Below, piece after piece: positions 30,822 to 36,640 of a stretch of DNA of 36,640 nucleotides. The notes beneath the pieces were generated by a model. It was not told where the DNA came from. It did not search any database and saw only the letters and a program-made list of their open reading frames with translations. The stretch spans positions 1-36,640 of the forward strand of contig CALMYC010000099.1 in the NCBI GenBank assembly GCA_937873385.1. The letters run 5' to 3'. The translations under genes and the position numbers were made by a program. Each line of letters begins with the position of its first letter. The first letter of the stretch is position 1. The stretch comes from an uncultured Flavobacteriales bacterium (GTDB lineage: Bacteria > Bacteroidota > Bacteroidia > Flavobacteriales_F > PHOS-HE28).

Positions 30822-32201
30822 TTAGGAAAGCAGCGTGATTAGTTCCCCCTCCTTCACCGCTCGCTGCTCCCCGCTCTTCATCTCCTTCATGGTCACGATG
30901 CCCTGCTTCATTTCGTTCTCCCCGATGATGGCCACAAAGGGGATGCCTTTGTCGTCGGCATATTTGAATTGCTTTGCCATTTTCACGGCATCGGGGTAGA
31001 GTTCGGCGGCAATGTCCGCTTCGCGCACTTGGCGCAGGAGCTTCAGGCAGTGCAGGGCTTCGTTCTCGCCGAAGTTGGCAAAGAGTAAGCGGGTGCTGCT
31101 GCCCAGCTCCGCAGGGAATTTGCCGAGTTCCAGCAGCACGTCGTGGATGCGGTCCGCTCCGAAGCTGATGCCCACGCCGCTCATGTCCTTGAGGCCGAAG
31201 ATGCCGGTGAGGTCGTCGTAGCGGCCGCCACCGGCGATGCTGCTTTGCAGGCTGCCTTCATTCGCTTTCACCTCGAAGATGGCACCGGTGTAGTAATCAA
31301 GGCCGCGAGCGAGCGTGGGGTCGAATTCCAGCACGGTCCCGCGCAGGTTGCCAGCCGTGCTGAACAAGGTGTTGAGGTTCTTCAAGCCTTCCTGTGCAAT
31401 AGGCGAAGCAGCCAGCCATTGCTGCAGTTGCGGCTGTTGTTCGGCCCATGATCCCTTCAGCTCAAACAGCGGCGCGATCTTCCCGATGGCTTCATCGGTG
31501 ATCCCCTTGGTGCGCATCTCCTCCTCCACCTTATCGCGGCCGATCTTGTCGAGCTTGTCGATGGCGGTCACCATGTCCACCACTTTCTCCGGCTGGCCGC
31601 TGATCTCGGCGATGCCGCTGAGCACCTTGCGGTCGTTCACCTTGATCACCACATGCAGGCCCAGTGCGGCGAACACTTCGGCGGTAAGCTCCACCAGTTC
31701 CACTTCGTTCAGCAGGCTCTTGCTGCCGATCACATCGGCATCGCATTGATAGAACTCACGGTAGCGGCCTTTCTGCGGGCGGTCGGCGCGCCACACGGGC
31801 TGTATCTGGTAGCGCTTGAAGGGGAAAGCGAGCTCATTGCGGTGCTGCACCACGTAGCGCGCGAAGGGCACGGTAAGGTCGTAGCGCAGGGCCTTCTCGG
31901 ACAGTTCGGCAGCGAGTCTTCCGCCAGTCACGTCTTCGCCTTCAGCCAGGCGCTTCTTCACTTCTTCACTCACTGCCTTCCACGCATCGCCGCTGTTGAG
32001 CACCTTGAAGATCAAGCGATCGCCCTCCTCGCCATACTTGCCTGTGAGGGTGCTGAGGTTTTCCATTGCGGGCGTTTCAAGCGGCAGGAAGCCATATTTC
32101 TGAAACACCTTTTCAATAGTCCCGAAGATGTACTTGCGGCGAAGCATCTCCACCGGCGAGAAGTCGCGGGTGCCCTTGGGGATGGAAGGCATGTTGGCCA
32201 T
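30822..32201 (-). CDS. hisS: Histidyl-tRNA synthetase
   Basis: A 459-residue class II aminoacyl-tRNA synthetase that charges tRNA-His. Class II motif 1 lies in the N-terminal part after [10 protein letters not shown]. Motif 2 is [30 protein letters not shown] in outline (key residues Arg-Ala-Asp, Gly-Arg-Tyr-Arg-Glu-Phe). The histidine-specific [16 protein letters not shown] and motif 3 [11 protein letters not shown] follow. The anticodon-binding domain covers about 365-459. The ATG at 32199-32201 is used; the in-frame ATG at 32190-32192 is equally possible because the TACTTTCG box ends 6 bases before the first. Confidence 0.97.
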   Translation of the reverse strand: MANMPSIPKGTRDFSPVEMLRRKYIFGTIEKVFQKYGFLPLETPAMENLSTLTGKYGEEGDRLIFKVLNSGDAWKAVSEEVKKRLAEGEDVTGGRLAAELSEKALRYDLTVPFARYVVQHRNELAFPFKRYQIQPVWRADRPQKGRYREFYQCDADVIGSKSLLNEVELVELTAEVFAALGLHVVIKVNDRKVLSGIAEISGQPEKVVDMVTAIDKLDKIGRDKVEEEMRTKGITDEAIGKIAPLFELKGSWAEQQPQLQQWLAASPIAQEGLKNLNTLFSTAGNLRGTVLEFDPTLARGLDYYTGAIFEVKANEGSLQSSIAGGGRYDDLTGIFGLKDMSGVGISFGADRIHDVLLELGKFPAELGSSTRLLFANFGENEALHCLKLLRQVREADIAAELYPDAVKMAKQFKYADDKGIPFVAIIGENEMKQGIVTMKEMKSGEQRAVKEGELITLLS

Positions 32202-32207
32202 GGGCCG

Positions 32208-32215
32208 CGAAAGTA
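32208..32215 (-). promoter_or_regulatory. -7 promoter element of hisS
   Basis: TACTTTCG on the minus strand, 6 bases before the first hisS ATG, in the 30-base gap after the flavin oxidoreductase gene. Confidence 0.5.
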
Positions 32216-32231
32216 AGTCGGCCCTGATGGC

Positions 32232-33266
32232 TCACTGCAGCAGCTCGCGCACCCGCGGCACCACCTGCGTGCCGTAGCGCTCAATGCTCTGCATCATGGC
32301 CTCGTGCGGCAACGTACCTGAACTGTACTTGAGGTCGAAGCGGGAAAGACCGAGCGGTCTTGCCGTGTTGGCGATCTTCTTTGCCACGGTTTCGGGCGCG
32401 CCCACGCAAAGCGCACCGGCCGGTCCCGTCAATTGATCGAAGGCCTTCCGCGACAACGGTGGCCAGCCCCGTTCCCGCCCAATGCTGGCGTGCATGGCCG
32501 CATAATGTGGAAAGAGCTCCTCGCGGGCCTGCTCATCCGTATCACCGATGTGGCCGGGGGAATGCACACCGATGGGCAATGGCCCCTTGCCGGCCTCCGC
32601 GAGTGCCCTTTTGTACAACTCCACGAAAGGCCGGAAGCCCAGTGGGTCGCCGCCGATGATGGCGAGCATCAGCGGAAAGCCGTATTGCGCGGCCCGCACC
32701 ACGCTCTGCGGTGTGCCGCCGACGGCCACCCAGGTTTTCAGGCGGCCGCCCTGCGTACGCGGGTACACGTTCTGCGCCTTCAGCGAAGCACGGGTCTGCC
32801 CGCTCCAGGTGACCGGTTGCTCGTTCAGCAATTCGGCGAAAAGGGCCAGTCTTTCCTTGAAGAGCAGCTCATACTGTTCCAGCGGGAACCCGAAAAGTGG
32901 AAAGGATTCGGTGAAGGACCCGCGCCCCGCGATCACTTCCGCGCGCCCATTGGAAAGCCCGTCCAGTGTGGCAAATCGCTCGTACACGCGCACGGGATCG
33001 TCACTGCTGAGCACAGTAACGGCCGTGCCCAAATGAATGCGCTTGGTGCGCCCGGCGATGGCGGCCAGCACCACCTCGGGGGCGGAGACCGCGAAATCCG
33101 GGCGGTGGTGCTCGCCCACGCCGAAAAAATCCAGGCCAAGTTGATCGGCCAGTTCAGCCTCGGCCACGATGTTGCGCAGCACCTCGGCTTGGTGCAGCGG
33201 CTTGCCGATGGCGTCAACGGTCACGTCCCCGAAGGTGTCAAGACCCATTTCAAGTTGCTGCGGCAT
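32232..33266 (-). CDS. LLM-class flavin-dependent oxidoreductase
   Basis: A 344-residue luciferase-like monooxygenase fold protein. It shows the family order: an ELGLDFFGVGEHHRPDF-like segment (Gly-Val-Gly-Glu-His-His at about 53-58), APEVVLAAIAGRTKRIHLGTAVTVL, YERFATLDGLSNGRAEVIAGRG, and a substrate/flavin loop with WVAVGGTPQSVVRAAQYG. The C-terminus has FDQLTGPAGALCVGAPETVAKKI. Members use reduced FMN or F420 for oxygenation or hydride transfer; Bacteroidota members presumably use FMN. The substrate is unknown. The ATG at 33264-33266 is supported by an exact TACCTTTG box 20 bases upstream; another ATG at 33246-33248 is six codons later. Confidence 0.9.
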   Translation of the reverse strand: MPQQLEMGLDTFGDVTVDAIGKPLHQAEVLRNIVAEAELADQLGLDFFGVGEHHRPDFAVSAPEVVLAAIAGRTKRIHLGTAVTVLSSDDPVRVYERFATLDGLSNGRAEVIAGRGSFTESFPLFGFPLEQYELLFKERLALFAELLNEQPVTWSGQTRASLKAQNVYPRTQGGRLKTWVAVGGTPQSVVRAAQYGFPLMLAIIGGDPLGFRPFVELYKRALAEAGKGPLPIGVHSPGHIGDTDEQAREELFPHYAAMHASIGRERGWPPLSRKAFDQLTGPAGALCVGAPETVAKKIANTARPLGLSRFDLKYSSGTLPHEAMMQSIERYGTQVVPRVRELLQ

Positions 33267-33286
33267 GCGGACCCTGTTTTGGTCCA

Positions 33287-33294
33287 CAAAGGTA
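33287..33294 (-). promoter_or_regulatory. -7 promoter element of the LLM-class oxidoreductase gene
   Basis: TACCTTTG on the minus strand, an exact TAnnTTTG match, 20 bases before the ATG at 33266. Confidence 0.6.
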
Positions 33295-33376
33295 GCGGGC
33301 CACTGAACCGTGCGTTCCGCCTGCAAGGCGTCGTGTCCGCTGAAAGTACCCCGAATACCCGCAGTGCGGGCCGCCT

Positions 33377-34498
33377 TTATGTTGCGGCACTGCCTGCGAG
33401 GGGTGGCCGGTACCGGCCGCGCATGCGCAGGAACCACGACTCGAAATACCGATGGGAGGCCCAGGCCACAAGGACGGTGAGCAACAGGATGAACGGGTAA
33501 GGCAACAAATCGGTTGAAAACCGCCAGTCCACAAAGAGTTGAAGCACCAGCATGGTGATGGCAATGTGGTAGACATAGATCCCGTATGAGATCCTTCCCA
33601 GGTAGCGCAGCGCTGGATTTTCCAGCAACCGGGCCAACCGTGGATTGGCGGCGAAATTGAGGACCAGCAGCCCGAAAAGAAGCGAATAAGCCCGATAACC
33701 CACCAGGCCCTTGGGATCAATGGCCATGGTGACCACGACGATCAAGAGCACCACCAGAAATAGACGTGTGTCCAACAGCACGCCCAACATCCTGCCTTGC
33801 CTCAAGTACAGCAAGGCCATGAAGGCCCCAACGGCCATCGTATCAATGTTGAAGTTCACCCAATACTTGAACAGGTACCACTGCACCGTACCGGGGGCCT
33901 CGAAGCCCGGCGCGAGCAGGCGGTAGATGACGGCATAGCCGATGAAGATGGCGATCATGAGCGCAGGGCGGTACCGCTTGAAAAGGAGCAGGAGCACGGG
34001 CCAGACCAAGTAGAAGTGCTCCTCGGTGCCGATGGACCACAGGTGCATGGCATCCGGAACGGGCCCCGCCATGGCCGTGACCCAGGAGGGCAGAAAGACG
34101 ATGAACAAGCCGAGCTTGGCCGGCCAATTTTCCAACACTGTTGCGGCCTCGGTACCGGGCAGGTGCAAGAGCGGGACAAAGGGCAGCACGAACATGGAGA
34201 GCAGGACCATGAGGAAGTACAACGGCCAGATCCGCAGGATGCGCCGCATCTGGAAATTCAGGATGCTGTACCGCCCCTGGCCGGCCTCCTCCCGCAGCAG
34301 CAGATACGTGATCAGGAAACCGCTGATCACGAAGAAGAGCAGCACGCCGAGGTGGCCGATCTGGTCCCACTGCTCCAGCCGGCCGCTGTGCGGCAACCCC
34401 AGCAGGGCCTTGCAATTTTCCGCATGGTGCACGATCACCAGGCATGCGGCCATGAAACGAAGGCCGTCCAGGTTCGGGAAGCGGGTGGTCGCGGGCAT
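33377..34498 (-). CDS. Acyltransferase family 3 membrane protein (OafA/YrhL type)
   Basis: A 373-residue integral membrane protein with about ten hydrophobic helices and no extra periplasmic domain. The start NLDGLRFMAACLVIVHHAE holds the conserved His24/His25, and LLFFVISGFLITYLLL and LWSIGTEEHFYLVWPVLLLL are the other two signatures of the acyltransferase-3 family. These enzymes transfer acetyl or other acyl groups to sugars of LPS, capsule or peptidoglycan. The acceptor is not indicated by the neighbours, which are unrelated. A TAGTTTCG box ends 5 bases before the ATG at 34496-34498. It is divergent from the symporter gene. Confidence 0.93.
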   Translation of the reverse strand: MPATTRFPNLDGLRFMAACLVIVHHAENCKALLGLPHSGRLEQWDQIGHLGVLLFFVISGFLITYLLLREEAGQGRYSILNFQMRRILRIWPLYFLMVLLSMFVLPFVPLLHLPGTEAATVLENWPAKLGLFIVFLPSWVTAMAGPVPDAMHLWSIGTEEHFYLVWPVLLLLFKRYRPALMIAIFIGYAVIYRLLAPGFEAPGTVQWYLFKYWVNFNIDTMAVGAFMALLYLRQGRMLGVLLDTRLFLVVLLIVVVTMAIDPKGLVGYRAYSLLFGLLVLNFAANPRLARLLENPALRYLGRISYGIYVYHIAITMLVLQLFVDWRFSTDLLPYPFILLLTVLVAWASHRYFESWFLRMRGRYRPPLAGSAAT

Positions 34499-34503
34499 CC
34501 CGG

Positions 34504-34511
34504 CGAAACTA
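34504..34511 (-). promoter_or_regulatory. -7 promoter element of the acyltransferase gene
   Basis: TAGTTTCG on the minus strand, 5 bases before the ATG, which predicts a near-leaderless transcript. Confidence 0.4.
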
Positions 34512-34624
34512 CCGTGGGAATGTCATCCGCATGCCCATTGCCCGCTTACGCGTTGAAAACTGGGCAAAGCGCCCAAAAGCAGATGCACAACTGGTGCCCA
34601 CCTTGCGCCCCATAGCACCTGCTG

Positions 34625-34918
34625 ATGAGCCCCACCCTCCTCCTCACCATCGTCTTCGGCTACTTCCTGGTGCTTCTGGGCATCGCCTGGTACACCTCGC
34701 GGGGGGCGGGCGAGCACAGCTTCTACAGCGGGGACCGCAAGAGCCTGTGGTACGTGGTGGCCTTCGGGATGATCGGCACCTCCCTCAGCGGGGTCACGTT
34801 CATCAGTGTACCGGGCTACGTGGACGCCAAGGCGTGGACCTATTTCCAATTGGTGCTTGGCTTTGCCATCGGCTATTGGGTCGTGGCGGGGGGGCGGCTG
34901 CCCCTCCCCGCCGCCTAG
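34625..34918 (+). CDS. Sodium:solute symporter, N-terminal fragment cut at the junction
   Basis: The frame encodes the first part of an SSS-family sodium-coupled transporter: a first membrane helix (about 4-22), then SFYSGDRKSLWYVVAFGMIGTSLSGVTF in outline and SVPGYVDAKAWTYFQLVLGF, all standard for the family's first two helices. The match holds to about residue 88 (Gly-Tyr-Trp-Val-Val-Ala, ending at 34,888). After that the frame reads nine foreign residues to a TAG at 34,916-34,918. A full member has about 480-580 residues. No remainder occurs downstream, and the following DNA belongs to another organism. The gene is therefore broken by the sequence junction, not by evolution. Confidence 0.85.
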   Translation: MSPTLLLTIVFGYFLVLLGIAWYTSRGAGEHSFYSGDRKSLWYVVAFGMIGTSLSGVTFISVPGYVDAKAWTYFQLVLGFAIGYWVVAGGRLPLPAA

Positions 34919-34961
34919 GCGCCCTTCGCGGCGGGAACCCCCCGGAACCCCGCACGAATAA
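34889..34961 (+). other. Chimeric junction between two genomes
   Basis: About 70 very GC-rich bases that fit neither the symporter on the left nor fumarase on the right. It holds an 8-base inverted repeat (34907-34914 with 34928-34935). Everything to the right differs in codon choice, ribosome-binding sites and gene families from everything to the left. Confidence 0.8.
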
Positions 34962-35462
34962 GGCTCGGGCCCGCGCGCGGGGCTCGGCGAGCTCGACCTG
35001 CCCGCGAACGAGCCCGGCAGCTCGATCATGCCGGGCAAGGTCAACCCGACCCAGTGCGAGATGCTGACGATGGTCGCGGCGCAGGTGATCGGCAATCATC
35101 AGGCGGTAACCGTCGGCGGGTTGCAGGGGCATCTCGAGCTCAACGTCTTCAAGCCGCTGATCGGCGCGAACGTGCTGCGCTCGATCGAGCTGCTCGCGAT
35201 CGGCATGGCGGGCTTCACCGAGCATTGCGTCGCCGGGATCGAGCCCAATCGCGCGCGGATCGACGAGTTGATGAACCGCTCGCTGATGCTGGTGACCGCG
35301 CTCGCCCCCGAAATCGGCTATGACAAGGCGGCGAAGATCGCCAAGCACGCGCACGAGAGCGGATCGACGCTGCGCGAGGCCGCGCTGGACCTCGGCACTG
35401 TCGACGCCGCGACCTTCGACCGCGTCGTCGATCCGCGCACGATGTTGGGGCCGGATCGCTGA
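34962..35462 (+). CDS. fumC: Class II fumarate hydratase, C-terminal part (partial)
   Basis: About 166 residues from the end of fumarase C, which interconverts fumarate and malate in the TCA cycle. Homology begins inside the protein at Gly-Ser-Gly-Pro-Arg, the loop before the family signature, and a TAA at 34,959 just upstream ends the frame on the left. The fumarate-lyase signature [15 protein letters not shown] is intact. [17 protein letters not shown] and the C-terminal [10 protein letters not shown] follow. About two thirds of the enzyme (N-terminal and much of the central helical domain) is missing at the junction. Its nearest relatives should be Sphingomonadales (inference from residue choice and context). 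Confidence 0.9.
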   Translation, partial: GSGPRAGLGELDLPANEPGSSIMPGKVNPTQCEMLTMVAAQVIGNHQAVTVGGLQGHLELNVFKPLIGANVLRSIELLAIGMAGFTEHCVAGIEPNRARIDELMNRSLMLVTALAPEIGYDKAAKIAKHAHESGSTLREAALDLGTVDAATFDRVVDPRTMLGPDR

Positions 35463-35508
35463 GCGGAACTCTTCGCAGCGTCCGGGGATTGATGGGGGAG
35501 GAAGGAAG

Positions 35509-35874
35509 ATGAAGATGATGGGACGGATCATCGGCGGCGTGATCGGCAGCGCCATCGGCCGGCAGAAGAACAACCACCCCGTCGCGGGCGCGGTGATCGG
35601 CGCGGGAACGCTGTTCGCGGCGCGGCGCCTGTTTCCGCAGCGCTATGCCGTGCTCGCCGCGACCGCCGCGGCCGCCTATCTCACCAAGAGATGGGCCGAC
35701 CGCGCCGAGGCGCGCAAGGCGGCCGAGGACGCGCATCGCACCGACCCCGAGCTGGTGAAGGCGGGTGTGGTCGATCCCTATGCCGGCACCGCGCCCGACG
35801 GCACCAGCCTCGGCGACGCGCTGCCCCCCGCGCTTCCCGTCGCGAGCAACGGACGCGGCGCGGCGATTCACTGA
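35509..35874 (+). CDS. Small protein with glycine-zipper-like N-terminus
   Basis: A 121-residue protein. Residues about 5-35 form a Gly/Ala-rich hydrophobic stretch (RIIGGVIGSAIGRQ and AGAVIGAGTLFAAR) like a glycine-zipper membrane segment, and a second hydrophobic helix lies at about 47-58. The rest is charged and ends in a Pro/Ala-rich tail. A strong Shine-Dalgarno run (GGGGGAGGAAGGAAG) stands directly before the ATG at 35509, in contrast to the genes left of 34.9 kb, which lack one. I do not recognise a named family. The longer frame from 35320 overlaps fumC and is rejected. Confidence 0.75.
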   Translation: MKMMGRIIGGVIGSAIGRQKNNHPVAGAVIGAGTLFAARRLFPQRYAVLAATAAAAYLTKRWADRAEARKAAEDAHRTDPELVKAGVVDPYAGTAPDGTSLGDALPPALPVASNGRGAAIH

Positions 35875-35883
35875 ATCATTGCC

Positions 35884-35959
35884 GTCATCCCGGCGAAGGC
35901 CGGGATCTCGACGTGGCATCATGGCGTGACGGCGAGATTCCGGCCTTCGCCGGAATGAC
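35884..35959. repeat. Alphaproteobacterial inverted repeat, probable bidirectional terminator
   Basis: Two 27-base arms (35884-35910 and 35933-35959) are reverse complements with two differences. Each arm alone is a palindrome around GGCGAAGGCC. The GTCATYCCGGCGAAGGCCGG form is a common interspersed repeat in Sphingomonadales genomes. It lies between convergent genes. Confidence 0.75.
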
Positions 35960-35968
35960 GACAGGTAT

Positions 35969-36541
35969 TTAACCGCCCGCCTGCCACTCCTTCACCGCCT
36001 CCACCGGCGAAACCAGCATCAGCACATTGAGCGTCAGATTGTCGCGGATCGCCCACAGGGTGAACAGCTCGAAGAAGAGCGCGATCCCCACGGTCGTCCA
36101 CCAGCGCATCCGGCTCGCGGCGAGGAAACCCAGCATCATGAAGGCGGCGTCGCAGACCGAGTTGAGGACCGAATCGCCGCTATAGCCATAGGCCATCGTC
36201 ACTTCGCGGTAGCGGTCGATGATGATCGGCGAATTTTCCAGGATTTCCCACCCGCCCTCGATCCCGATCGCGACGGCAAGCGCGGCCCACAAGGGCGCGC
36301 GCGGCATCAGCAGCCGCGACAGGCCGAAGAAGAGGAAACCGTGGATGATGTGGCTGAAGCTGTACCAGTCCGATATCTGCTGGCTGTTCTGGTTCGACTG
36401 GACGGTGCCGTGCCACAGGCTGACGGTGCCGCACGGGCAGATCGGCGGGCGACCCATCAGCATCAATATCGCCGCGAGCAGCGCCAGCCTTGCCGGCCTG
36501 CGCGCCGCGGTCAATGCCGGTATCGCGCTGACGCCGCGCAC
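35969..36541 (-). CDS. DUF2585 (UPF0314) membrane protein
   Basis: A 190-residue protein with the family core: [17 protein letters not shown] (about 29-45), [22 protein letters not shown] and [20 protein letters not shown], followed by [17 protein letters not shown]. About four membrane helices are predicted. The family is confined mostly to Alphaproteobacteria and its role is unknown. The start is uncertain: the GTG at 36539-36541 gives an N-terminal helix before the core, whereas ATGs at 36461-36463 and 36455-36457 would remove it. The first about 28 residues overlap a plus-strand frame that resembles a LysR regulator, so this end of the gene could be an artefact. Confidence 0.85.
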   Translation of the reverse strand: MRGVSAIPALTAARRPARLALLAAILMLMGRPPICPCGTVSLWHGTVQSNQNSQQISDWYSFSHIIHGFLFFGLSRLLMPRAPLWAALAVAIGIEGGWEILENSPIIIDRYREVTMAYGYSGDSVLNSVCDAAFMMLGFLAASRMRWWTTVGIALFFELFTLWAIRDNLTLNVLMLVSPVEAVKEWQAGG

Positions 36542-36640
36542 CCGGCGTTTTGCTCATTCCGGCATTGCGGAAGCGCCATTTGGGCTCGACCTGCCGTCAC
36601 TGCCCGTGGCCGACTTCGCCGTCCGGCTCGGCCGCCAGGC
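36456..36640 (+). CDS. Possible C-terminal part of a LysR-type regulator (partial, doubtful)
   Basis: An open plus-strand frame runs off the window. From about 36,474 it reads [30 protein letters not shown] and [19 protein letters not shown], the pattern of the effector-domain end of a LysR protein. Its left part would lie antisense to the N-terminus of the DUF2585 gene, which is biologically unlikely for two real genes. Either this is a chance frame, or a second junction lies near 36,455-36,475. No start codon can be assigned. Confidence 0.3.
   Translation, partial: MSINIAASSASLAGLRAAVNAGIALTPRTRRFAHSGIAEAPFGLDLPSLPVADFAVRLGRQ

Noticed and set aside
32433-33500. A 355-codon plus-strand frame antisense to the LLM-class oxidoreductase gene.
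   Set aside because: The minus strand carries the family motifs and an exact promoter box; the antisense frame has none.
34625-34918. The truncated symporter as a natural pseudogene or a site of horizontal transfer.
   Set aside because: There is no transposase, integrase, direct repeat or tRNA at the break, and the following gene is itself truncated and from another phylum, which fits an assembly or cloning join better.
1-36640. CRISPR arrays, tRNA or rRNA genes, insertion sequences, phage genes or toxin-antitoxin pairs.
   Set aside because: I scanned by eye for regular direct repeats, cloverleaf-like segments, transposase or integrase motifs and small overlapping gene pairs and found none I could support.

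Overview
The window is a composite of two genomes. Positions 1 to about 34,888 come from a high-GC member of the Bacteroidota, probably a Flavobacteriales-like lineage. The signs are two proteins with type IX secretion (T9SS) C-terminal sorting domains, families typical of the phylum (DUF4476, DUF4159, OstA-like, LytS/LytTR pair), almost no Shine-Dalgarno sequences, and repeated TAnnTTTG-type -7 promoter elements just upstream of start codons. From about 34,962 to the end the DNA is alphaproteobacterial, most likely Sphingomonadales: the 3' part of class II fumarase, a small protein behind a strong Shine-Dalgarno, a GTCATYCCGGCGAAGGCCGG-type inverted repeat and a DUF2585 protein. The about 70 GC-rich bases between the two parts match neither. 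I read this as an assembly or cloning chimera, not gene transfer.

Layout of the Bacteroidota part. 1-2.8 kb: end of an unknown gene, a SiaC-like protein, a two-domain universal stress protein, a DUF1883 protein, a membrane protein and a small protein. 2.9-4.3 kb: Hsp20 and a TonB-family protein. 4.3-7.8 kb: a leftward run fur > STAS > purA > rRNA methyltransferase, with 4-base overlap or tight spacing. 7.8-8.5 kb: about 700 bases without a convincing gene but with hairpins. 8.5-10.7 kb: two tandem paralogous T9SS cargo proteins. 10.8-13.8 kb: nitroreductase, then OstA-like and Skp/OmpH-like envelope proteins. 13.9-17.8 kb: LytTR regulator with its LytS-type kinase, and divergent from them ACP phosphodiesterase with an overlapping MltF-like transglycosylase. 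17.8-22.3 kb: a leftward envelope cluster with a secreted DUF4476 protein, a CsgG-domain lipoprotein and two LPP20-type lipoproteins. 22.5-26.9 kb: a MacAB-like ABC efflux operon with one ATPase, two paralogous permeases and an adaptor. 27-28.3 kb: frameshifted rsmE and a secreted DUF4159 protein. 28.6-34.5 kb: leftward, mostly separately promoted genes for an alpha/beta hydrolase, HutH, HisS, an LLM-class flavin oxidoreductase and an acyltransferase. 34.6 kb: the N-terminus of a sodium:solute symporter, cut off at the junction.

The most interesting points are the compact CsgG/twin-LPP20/DUF4476 envelope cluster in an organism with no flagellar or curli genes in view, and eight genes whose -7 element lies only 4-8 bases from the ATG, which predicts leaderless mRNAs. 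The structured gene-poor region at 7.8-8.5 kb also merits a look. I found no tRNA, rRNA, CRISPR array, insertion sequence or recognisable phage gene.
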